Shown: positions 1 through 5,685 of the stretch, in pieces
Layout of the letters: every line of letters starts with the position of its first letter
Numbering within the stretch: position 1 is the first letter of the stretch
DNA from: an uncultured Verrucomicrobiota bacterium
GTDB taxonomy: Bacteria > Verrucomicrobiota > Verrucomicrobiia > Chthoniobacterales > SZAS-18
Direction: 5' to 3'
DNA length: 5,685 nucleotides
NCBI GenBank assembly: GCA_937873255.1
Contig: CALMVM010000154.1
Coordinates: 1 to 5,685 of the forward strand
The notes under the pieces: model-generated
Told to the model about the DNA's origin: nothing
Database searches by the model: none
The model's input: only the letters and a program-made list of their open reading frames with translations
Position numbers and translations under genes: made by a program

Positions 1-37
1 CCTAACACGGCAATTTGAACGGGGAAAAGCATCTTTA

Positions 38-50
38 TTAGACAGTTAAC
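38..50. promoter_or_regulatory. Second copy of the operator-like 13-mer
   Basis: TTAGACAGTTAAC matches the motif at 1597-1609 in 11 of 13 positions, including the exact 9-mer ACAGTTAAC. It lies 41 bp past the amylase remnant stop, in non-coding sequence that may precede another gene left of the window. No clear -35/-10 pair or hairpin was found in positions 1-90. A 7-base direct repeat, TGACGCG, occurs at 65-71 and 74-80. Confidence 0.15.
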
Positions 51-90
51 AAGTAGCCGTTGCGTGACGCGAATGACGCGGGTAGGTATT

Positions 91-787
91 TTAGCGAACG
101 CGACGGAAGATGTTGACTGATCCAGGGCCGACTCGAAATTCGGTCTGCGGCATCCCATCCCGCCATCGGACTTCTGGAACGATGCTTGATGCCCCCGCCG
201 TATCCAGTGCGGAAATGGGCACGCGCACCAGCTTATCGCCTTCGGCTAGCAGGGGTTTTCCATCGGACGAGACAAGCTTGATTGCGTTGCCGGGGAGACC
301 GGTGGCTGGCTGCCGGTCGCTCGCGTTGAGGACGACAATCACCGCGTCGGTGCCGTCGTTCCCGCCGCGTGCAAAAGCAAATACGCCGTCGTCCGTACCG
401 ACTTCGTCGCCGTCCACCCACACGGGCTGGTGGTTCCCGCCGTGAGGGCCGGCAGTTCGCGTCGCAACGCGCACAGAGCGGCAATCCCCCGGAAACTCGC
501 CTTGTTTCTCCACCGCTGCGAGGCGCTGGCCATCGCCCGCGTGCACGAAGGTCAGGCGGCCCGTCTCCATAACGGTCCGCGTCGGTTTGCGTGCCATCGG
601 AGAGCTTCGGGTCACCCCCGGCCGGCGCGTCGTTCGACGGATCGCCGTCGTAGAAGCGGTCTGTCAGCGCGAAGTAGATCACGTCCTGGTTCCAGGGACG
701 CGAAATCGGCGGGGCCGCCCGCAGCGAACACGGTGTGCCGCCGACGATCAGGGCACACAGCGGCACGAACCTCGCCGCCCAAGCCAT
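91..787 (-). pseudogene. Secreted GH13 alpha-amylase remnant: catalytic barrel deleted and frame broken
   Basis: The gene starts at ATG 787 with a clear signal peptide (hydrophobic VPLCALIVGG, likely cut after LRAA). It continues with DVIYFALTDRFYDGDPSND, the first barrel strand and early loop of secreted GH13 alpha-amylases, and runs to about DADRY (codon ending near 569). The family would then have HGGDL and roughly 300-350 barrel residues with all catalytic motifs. Instead the frame changes and the sequence resembles the end of the barrel and the C-terminal beta domain: ALRRELPALTAG in one frame, then VWVDGDEVGTDDGVFAFARG and an intact-looking tail ending at the TAA at 91-93. Read in the starting frame, the product would be 184 aa ending at 233, with no homology after residue 73. 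GH13 conserved regions I-IV are all absent, so no amylase activity is expected. The start lies 25 bp after the pseudopilin stop, with no Shine-Dalgarno sequence. The family call is confident. Whether this is true decay or an assembly artefact is unknown. Confidence 0.82.
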
Positions 788-812
788 CGAGAGCGAAATG
801 GCTACGGCCGTT

Positions 813-1550
813 TTACTGGTGCGACCAGGTCACGATGTCGTCCGAGCCTTTCAGCACGAGATTTCCCTTGGTCCCCCAGTCGCCGTCCGGTCCAAGGGAA
901 GCACATTCGACGCCGAGCGGCGGCAATCCACAAGTGACGTGGTTTTGAGGCGTCGCGTTCTGGTAATCCTGGTAGAACCAGCCGAGCGCCGTCGTCAAAT
1001 CACCGCTTTTGGACACGTTGAACCATACGACGTACTGGTTTCCCCAAGGATCGACCAGCGATCCTTTGTGAATCGTGAGGCCACCGTCCGTCACGTCCTG
1101 GGTCGTGATACCGCTGCGTGGCTGCGTGGCGCTTTTAGCGAATTGTCCGCCCCAGTACACGGTCTGGTTCGGATTCGATTGATTGCCGGTGCCATAATGA
1201 TCGTCCGGCAGTCCGCGCAGGATGTTGAAGAGGTCGGAACTCCGATAATTGGCGCTTGCGTTCGGGTCGCCGAAAACGGTGTCGTAGCCGCCGTTTGCCC
1301 CCTGGCCGTAGTAATCTTGTCCGGACGTCGTGGGATACTTCCCATAATCCGTGTAGTACGAGGCGACGGCAGCCTTGATGTTGCGCATATCGCTGACGGC
1401 CTGCACCGTGCGGGCTCGGTTTTGCACGCCGGAGTATACCGGGGCGATGATCGCGGCCAAAACGCCGATGATGGCGATGACAACCAATAACTCGAGCAGA
1501 GTAAAACCGGCCGGACTCTTGGACGCCGAAGTGAGGGGGGAGCTGCACAT
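813..1550 (-). CDS. Type II secretion/type IV pilus-like pseudopilin (GspG-like)
   Basis: The protein has a classic prepilin signal. A 15-residue leader ending in SKSPAG is followed by FTLLELLVVIAIIGVLAAI, giving cleavage by prepilin peptidase between Gly and Phe, Glu at mature position 5, and a hydrophobic helix that anchors the protein in the inner membrane. The next stretch, VQAVSDMRNIKAAVASYYTDYGKYP, is the amphipathic helix and TDYGKYPT-type turn of GspG major pseudopilins. The C-terminus keeps DPWGNQY and LGPDGDWGTKG, the GspG-like closing region that in that family holds a calcium site. About 90 Gly/Asn/Tyr-rich residues lie between, so the mature protein (about 230 aa) is longer than typical GspG (about 130-140). 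Two late cysteines could form a disulfide. I chose ATG 1550. A GTG at 1586 would extend the leader by 12 residues, but its AGGA abuts the codon with no spacer. No other secretion gene is visible, so a substrate or surface role specific to this locus is possible. Related Verrucomicrobiota often carry many orphan prepilin-like proteins. Confidence 0.87.
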   Translation of the reverse strand: MCSSPLTSASKSPAGFTLLELLVVIAIIGVLAAIIAPVYSGVQNRARTVQAVSDMRNIKAAVASYYTDYGKYPTTSGQDYYGQGANGGYDTVFGDPNASANYRSSDLFNILRGLPDDHYGTGNQSNPNQTVYWGGQFAKSATQPRSGITTQDVTDGGLTIHKGSLVDPWGNQYVVWFNVSKSGDLTTALGWFYQDYQNATPQNHVTCGLPPLGVECASLGPDGDWGTKGNLVLKGSDDIVTWSHQ

Positions 1551-1596
1551 GGCAGCGAATATACCATTCAATGGCAGGATAGCCACTCCTCAGAAA

Positions 1597-1609
1597 GTAA
1601 ACAGTTAAC
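1597..1609. promoter_or_regulatory. Operator-like imperfect palindrome upstream of the pseudopilin gene
   Basis: GTAAACAGTTAAC is a 13-bp odd palindrome with one mismatched pair (GT-A-AAC-A-GTT-A-AC). It lies 47 bp before the chosen pseudopilin ATG, in the AT-richer part of the gap after pullulanase. Eleven of 13 bases recur at 38-50, beyond the amylase remnant. Size and symmetry suit a dimeric repressor or activator site, but with only two copies the role is speculative. Confidence 0.2.
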
Positions 1610-1622
1610 CCCCCAACGAACG

Positions 1623-1674
1623 GTCCGCCGGCGTACATGTTCCGCGCGCTTACCGGTGGTACGTACGGCCGGAC
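1623..1674. repeat. Imperfect inverted repeat in the pullulanase-pseudopilin gap
   Basis: GTCCGCCGGCGTAC (1623-1636) pairs imperfectly with GTACGGCCGGAC (1663-1674). The outer 5 bp match (GTCCG/CGGAC), as do the inner GTAC/GTAC, around a small internal loop, with a 26-nt hairpin loop. It begins 12 bp past the pullulanase stop, where a transcript end or processing hairpin could sit. There is no U-tract, so an intrinsic terminator is not supported. GC-rich sequence can produce such pairing by chance. Confidence 0.22.
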
Positions 1675-1686
1675 GGTCGCCCACCG

Positions 1687-4293
1687 CTAATTTTGATACA
1701 GTACGAGGCCGGACTTCCGACGCACGGTCACCTTGCCGGAGACCGGGCTCGCTGCCGACGTGCAGCGCTCGTAGAGACCAACCGACCACCGGCCCTCAGG
1801 CAGAGTGAAATCGGCGCTCGCACGCTCGTCGGCGTTTACCACCACGCAGACCCGCTTCCATGTCTCGCCCGGCACGCCCGCGGCATCGAGCGTGTACATG
1901 AGCATCCTGGCGTTGGGCACGTCGCCGAAGTGCAGTCGCGCGGCGACCTCCTCGCGGGTGCGCAGCCGGAAGGCCGGGTGCGCCTTTCGCAGCGCGATCA
2001 CGTCGCGGGTGTAATGAAAAAGATCGAGGTGCTTGCGCTTGAGCGACCAGTCTACCTGATTGACCGAATCCGGCGCATCGTAGGAGTTATTGTTGCCGCC
2101 CTTGGTGCGCGCGAACTCCTCGCCGCCCTGAAAAAACGGGACGCCCTGCGAGGTCAGGAGCACGAGGTAACCCAGTTTCATCGTTTCGATGAGAGTCGCG
2201 TCGTCGGCGTTCGGCAGCGAGATTTTGAGCTTGTCCCAGAGCACGAGATTATCGTGGCAGGTCATATAATTGATCGACTGCCCGGGCGCGGCAAACCAAT
2301 CGGTGATGAGCAGCGCGCTTTTCAGAGCTTCGCGGTTCGCGCCGGTCTGGATGAAACCCGGGTCGCGTCCATCCGGCGAACCTTTGAGCGCGTTGCGGAA
2401 GTTGTCGTTGAATGCGCCGACCGGCAGTTCGCGGATCGCGGTCTTGTCGCTCTTGTCAGGCAGCGACGACGCCCCGGCGGTCCAGGGTTCGCCGAAAAGG
2501 ATGATGCCCGGGTTGATCGCACGCAGTTCACGCTCGATTTGCCGGACCGTCTCCTGGTCGATCAGGGCCATCAGATCGAACCGGTAGCCGTCGATCCCGT
2601 ATTCCCTGGTCCAGAACTTGAGCGAGTCGAGGATCAGCTTGCGCCCCATGGGAGCCTCGGTGCGGAAGTCGTTGCCGCAAGCCGAGCCGTTCTCCGGCGA
2701 GCCGTCGGCGCGGTGGCGATAATAGTATTGCGGCACCACGAACGGGAACGACGCGCCGTTGCCCGTGTGGTTGTAAACCACGTCCAAGATGACGCCGATG
2801 CCCCGCGCGTGCAGTGCGTCGACGAGTGCCTTGAGTTCGCGCACCCGGCTGCTGTCGTTGGCGTTGGTCGCGTACATGCCTTCGCCGGAGAAATACGCCG
2901 TCGGGATGTAGCCCCAGTTGAACGTGGCGTCAGCCTCGTTATTCTCGAAGTCTTGCACTGGCAGGAGCTGCACGTGGGTCACACCAAGTTCGACGAGATG
3001 ATCCACGGCGGTGCGGATCGCCGTGTCGTCGGGCAGGTGGGTGTTCCCTTCGGTAAAGCCGAGGTAGAGGCCGCGGTTCCGCACGCCGGAGCTGGGCGAG
3101 AACGTGAAGTCCCGCACATGCATCTCGTAGACCACGATGTCCGTCGGCGAGGCGACGCTTGGACCGGGTCGCGGCGGCGGGGTCGCCGGCGTGATGCGTC
3201 CGCGCGTGCTGCTGGCCACCGCATTGGTCGCGTACGGGTCGACGACCTCCCGTTTCGGGTCGAGGCCCGGCCCGTCGAGGAGATAGACGTAGAACCGGCC
3301 TTGCTGATCGCCCTCGACGGTGACTTCCCAGATTCCCTTGGACTGACCTTGGAGCAAATGCGCGACGCGTCCCTTGGCCCCGGCAGCCTCGTCGTAAAGC
3401 ACGATGCTGACCGAGGTCGCCGTCGGTGCAAAGAGGCGGAAAACCGTGGACTGCGAGCTGTAGGTTGCCCCGAGCCGGGCGTCGGCGTCATAGAACAGGT
3501 CGCGATTCTCCAGCACGCCACGCGGCGCGACCGGGGCCGCCGCGCCAAAGCCGTCGACCCGCACACGGAAGCGGCCGTGGACCACATCGAGCGGTTTCTT
3601 CGGGGTGACTGTCAACCGAAGCGGCTCGTTCGCCCCCATCTCGCCCGCAGGATGTCCGGACGCGCCGGTAGGGAATGCGGCCTGCGCCTCGTAAACCGCG
3701 TCCTTTTGGTCGAGGAGCGAAACTTTGACCGGCAGTTGCGCCTGCTCCGACAACTCCACGACGACGCTGTCAGGACTGTCGAGATAGGCGGCCTCCACGT
3801 GTGGTGAAAGATCGGGCTGGCGCGTGAACACGTCGCCCTTGCCTCCGAGCAGCCAGACCTCGTTGCCTAGCGCGGGCGTCCAGAATTTGTCTCCGCCGTC
3901 CTTGTGACTCCAATCGTGACCCAGCCGGGTAATGAGACCGATCTTGTCCGAACCGCCGTAGTCTGCGCGGTTGAATTGATAAACGGCTCCGAAACCGTCG
4001 CGGCCGAGCGCGGCGAGGGTATTCTGCGCAGGGGTGGTTTTCTGATAGCCATCCCAGGTCCAGATTTCTGCTTTGTCGTATTGATTGTCCCCACGGTGGT
4101 AGTGGATCGTGACGCGGTCCTCCGGCCGGGCCGCCGGGATGTCCGTCCATGTCTTCGCGGTGGGAGATGGAGAGGCGGAAGCTTCTTTGTCGGGCGACGC
4201 CGCACGGTCATAGCCAACCAACAGCAACGTGAGCAGATAGACCGCCGCGACGCGGAAACGCGGTGGAGACGGCGGGATGTGAAATCTGGACAT
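1687..4293 (-). CDS. pulA: Type I pullulanase (CBM41-CBM48-GH13), exported debranching enzyme
   Basis: This enzyme hydrolyses alpha-1,6 branch points in pullulan, starch or glycogen-derived dextrins. The 868 residues show: a signal/anchor with hydrophobic core at about 15-27; a Ser/Pro-rich linker (about 33-48); a CBM41-like starch-binding domain (about 58-165, aromatic WTW at 78-80); a linking beta domain with AYLDSPDSVVVEL (about 166-248); CBM48 (about 275-360); a GH13 barrel (about 385-780); and a C-terminal beta domain. Catalytic motifs are complete: region I DVVYNHT (504-510); nucleophile Asp573 in GYRFDLMAL; acid/base Glu602 in LFGEPW; transition-state Asp681 in TCHDN. The pullulanase signature YNWGYDP appears as FNWGYIP (458-464). 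Residues 25-28 read LVGY where a lipobox would be LVGC, so lipoprotein status is doubtful. ATG 4293 has no Shine-Dalgarno sequence but opens directly into the signal peptide. It lies 51 bp after the transporter stop on the same strand, consistent with an operon that imports its products. Other type I debranching GH13 specificities are possible. Confidence 0.95.
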   Translation of the reverse strand: MSRFHIPPSPPRFRVAAVYLLTLLLVGYDRAASPDKEASASPSPTAKTWTDIPAARPEDRVTIHYHRGDNQYDKAEIWTWDGYQKTTPAQNTLAALGRDGFGAVYQFNRADYGGSDKIGLITRLGHDWSHKDGGDKFWTPALGNEVWLLGGKGDVFTRQPDLSPHVEAAYLDSPDSVVVELSEQAQLPVKVSLLDQKDAVYEAQAAFPTGASGHPAGEMGANEPLRLTVTPKKPLDVVHGRFRVRVDGFGAAAPVAPRGVLENRDLFYDADARLGATYSSQSTVFRLFAPTATSVSIVLYDEAAGAKGRVAHLLQGQSKGIWEVTVEGDQQGRFYVYLLDGPGLDPKREVVDPYATNAVASSTRGRITPATPPPRPGPSVASPTDIVVYEMHVRDFTFSPSSGVRNRGLYLGFTEGNTHLPDDTAIRTAVDHLVELGVTHVQLLPVQDFENNEADATFNWGYIPTAYFSGEGMYATNANDSSRVRELKALVDALHARGIGVILDVVYNHTGNGASFPFVVPQYYYRHRADGSPENGSACGNDFRTEAPMGRKLILDSLKFWTREYGIDGYRFDLMALIDQETVRQIERELRAINPGIILFGEPWTAGASSLPDKSDKTAIRELPVGAFNDNFRNALKGSPDGRDPGFIQTGANREALKSALLITDWFAAPGQSINYMTCHDNLVLWDKLKISLPNADDATLIETMKLGYLVLLTSQGVPFFQGGEEFARTKGGNNNSYDAPDSVNQVDWSLKRKHLDLFHYTRDVIALRKAHPAFRLRTREEVAARLHFGDVPNARMLMYTLDAAGVPGETWKRVCVVVNADERASADFTLPEGRWSVGLYERCTSAASPVSGKVTVRRKSGLVLYQN

Positions 4294-4344
4294 GAACAGG
4301 AGTAATAAGTGTAAGCGGCAGGACCGTGCTCAGGCAATCGGACT

Positions 4345-5685
4345 CTACATGGGCGTTGCCGCCTGCGGGTCAAACTTGGGTTCGATGAGAATCTCAACCT
4401 TGCGCATGCTCATCTCGGCGGGTTCGCTCACGAACTGCGTGAGCACCGCCGCGACGAGCAGACACCCGCCGCCCAACATCACGACCTTGACGGGGTCGTT
4501 GCCGAAGACCTCCTTGACCAGAGGTTCGAGCGCCAGCGAGGCGAGGATCTCCGGGATGACGATAAAGAAATTGAAGATCCCCATGTAGACGCCCATCCGC
4601 GATGAGGGCAACGCCCCTGAGAGGATGGCGTAGGGCATCGAGAGGATCGACGCCCAGGCCAGACCGACGCCGATCATCGTGCACTGCCAGAGGGTCCGGT
4701 CGTGGATGAAACCCGTGGCCAACAGACTCACGCCGCCCGCCACCAGGGCCAGCGCATGCACCACCCGGCGGTTCGTCGCCCGGACCAGCGGCGGCAGGGC
4801 AAAGGCCACGAGAAAACAAACGAGGGAATACCACGCAAAGGTCTGACCGCCAAACGCCGTGCCCCGATCGAAGGCCGCCGATTTCGGATCGGTCGTCCCG
4901 AAAACCTGTTGTGCCGTCGCCAGCGAGAAGAACATCCACATGCAGAACAGGCCCATCCAGGTAAAGAACTGCACGGCGGCCAGGCGTTTCATCGTCCGGG
5001 GCATCTCCCTCAGCGCGCCGGCCACCTCGGGGCCGCCCAGCACGATGCCGACCGCCCCGCCAATGACCAGGCCCGCCAGGACGTGCCAAAGCGTGAGCGC
5101 ACGATCCACCAACGCCCCGCGGCAAATCCCGAGCACTGCGCCGGCGACCGCGCCGACGGCGAGAAACCTCGGCTCGACGTGGAAGGTCTTGCGCTCGCGG
5201 TTCCTGCGCCGGAACTCCTCCAAGTCCGCAGGCGGATATTCACGCGAGGTAAAAACGGTCCAGATCACCGCGAGCAGGAAAACGACCGCGCCGAGCTTGA
5301 ACGCGTACTGCACCGTCAGCGGCACGCCGTTGGAAGCGTTGCCGGTCACCCCGAGGTGCTCGAAGACGGTGGGCAGATAATTGGCGACCGCGGCACCGAT
5401 GCCGATAAAGAAACTCTGCATCACGAAGCCGGTCGTACGCTGCTCGGCAGGTAACTTGTCGGCGACGAACGCACGGAACGGCTCCATCGAAATGTTGATC
5501 GATATGTCGAGCACCCAGAGCATCGCTGCCGCCACCCAGAGCACCGGCGCATCGGGCATGAAGAAAAGCGCCACGCTCGACAGCACCGCACCCGTCAGGA
5601 AATACGGCCGCCGCCGCCCCAGCCAGGTCCACGTCCGGTCGCTCATGGAGCCGATGATCGGCTGCACGAGCAACCCGGTCATGGG
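4345..5685 (-). CDS. MFS sugar transporter, SLC45-like sucrose/maltose type (5' end outside window)
   Basis: This inner-membrane symporter probably imports maltose, sucrose or short maltodextrins released by the neighbouring glycosidase. The reading frame stays open to the window edge (a Pro codon at 5683-5685 precedes Met 5682), so that Met is internal and about 50-60 residues with TM1 and most of TM2 are missing. Numbered from Met 5682, [18 protein letters not shown] (11-28) is the loop 2-3 MFS/GPH motif of this family, and [14 protein letters not shown] (65-78) and [14 protein letters not shown] (239-252) are also typical. Hydrophobic segments lie near 27-42, 46-63, 85-103, 126-145, 235-254, 282-299, 307-324, 333-351, 366-386 and 398-418, matching TM3-TM12. 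Two more at about 173-187 and 199-216 sit in the central loop, which is normally soluble. The short charged C-tail is cytoplasmic. The family is confident; the exact sugar and coupling ion cannot be read from sequence, though linkage to pullulanase favours maltose or maltodextrin. Confidence 0.9.
   Translation of the reverse strand, partial: PMTGLLVQPIIGSMSDRTWTWLGRRRPYFLTGAVLSSVALFFMPDAPVLWVAAAMLWVLDISINISMEPFRAFVADKLPAEQRTTGFVMQSFFIGIGAAVANYLPTVFEHLGVTGNASNGVPLTVQYAFKLGAVVFLLAVIWTVFTSREYPPADLEEFRRRNRERKTFHVEPRFLAVGAVAGAVLGICRGALVDRALTLWHVLAGLVIGGAVGIVLGGPEVAGALREMPRTMKRLAAVQFFTWMGLFCMWMFFSLATAQQVFGTTDPKSAAFDRGTAFGGQTFAWYSLVCFLVAFALPPLVRATNRRVVHALALVAGGVSLLATGFIHDRTLWQCTMIGVGLAWASILSMPYAILSGALPSSRMGVYMGIFNFFIVIPEILASLALEPLVKEVFGNDPVKVVMLGGGCLLVAAVLTQFVSEPAEMSMRKVEILIEPKFDPQAATPM

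Noticed and set aside
233..787. An intact 184-aa secreted protein starting at 787
   Set aside because: After residue 73 the translation is Arg/Pro-rich out-of-frame sequence, while the matching amylase C-terminal domain lies in another frame. It is better described as a pseudogene.
735..1490. 251-codon + strand frame opposite the pseudopilin and amylase start
   Set aside because: It overlaps two convincing minus-strand genes, shows no domain, and is explained by high GC3 on the opposite strand.
1623..1674. Rho-independent terminator after pullulanase
   Set aside because: The stem is interrupted, the loop is long, and no T-run follows on the transcribed strand.
1693..3807. 704-codon open frame on the + strand opposite pullulanase
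   Set aside because: It is antisense to a gene with complete catalytic motifs. Its translation is Arg/Val/His-rich with no recognisable domain, which is typical of the reverse frame of GC-rich coding DNA.
4294..4344. Separate promoter or riboswitch between transporter and pullulanase
   Set aside because: Only 51 bp, with no convincing -35/-10 pair, Shine-Dalgarno or stable fold. Operon read-through is the simpler view.
5680..5682. ATG taken as the start of the sugar transporter
   Set aside because: The frame remains open to the last base, and the residues after this Met correspond to the end of TM2 in the family, so the true start lies outside the window.

Overview
The window is GC-rich, and all recognisable genes lie on the minus strand, so transcription runs from the right end towards the left. 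It looks like part of a starch/maltodextrin utilisation cluster from a Gram-negative bacterium. The combination of an SLC45-like sugar transporter, a CBM41/CBM48/GH13 pullulanase and a verrucomicrobial-style prepilin-like protein suggests Verrucomicrobiota, perhaps Opitutaceae. That placement is inference from protein style; no marker gene is present.

In transcriptional order: (1) 5685-4345, an MFS sugar transporter of the sucrose/maltose (SLC45-like/GPH-like) type. Its N-terminus lies beyond the right edge, and it carries an apparent extra hydrophobic pair in its central loop. (2) 4293-1687, a complete type I pullulanase of 868 aa with all GH13 catalytic residues. Its signal sequence has a lipobox-like core in which the cysteine is replaced by tyrosine. 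(3) 1550-813, a type II secretion/type IV pilus-like pseudopilin with a GspG-like C-terminus. (4) 787-91, a broken alpha-amylase gene. It keeps the signal peptide, the first barrel strand and the C-terminal beta domain, but it has lost the catalytic barrel and contains further frameshifts. Spacers are about 51, 136 and 25 bp, compatible with one operon or with a second promoter in the 136-bp gap.

The intact genes fit one pathway: an exported pullulanase debranches starch or glycogen at alpha-1,6 bonds, an amylase would have cut the alpha-1,4 chains, and the transporter imports the resulting sugars. A pseudopilin beside a pullulanase recalls the Klebsiella pul system, where the lipoprotein pullulanase is exported by a type II secretion system. 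Here only one pseudopilin is visible.

No RNA gene, CRISPR array, insertion sequence or convincing terminator was seen. I found no wholly new system. The best leads are the collapsed amylase gene, the one-base-off lipobox, and the pseudopilin embedded among the starch genes.
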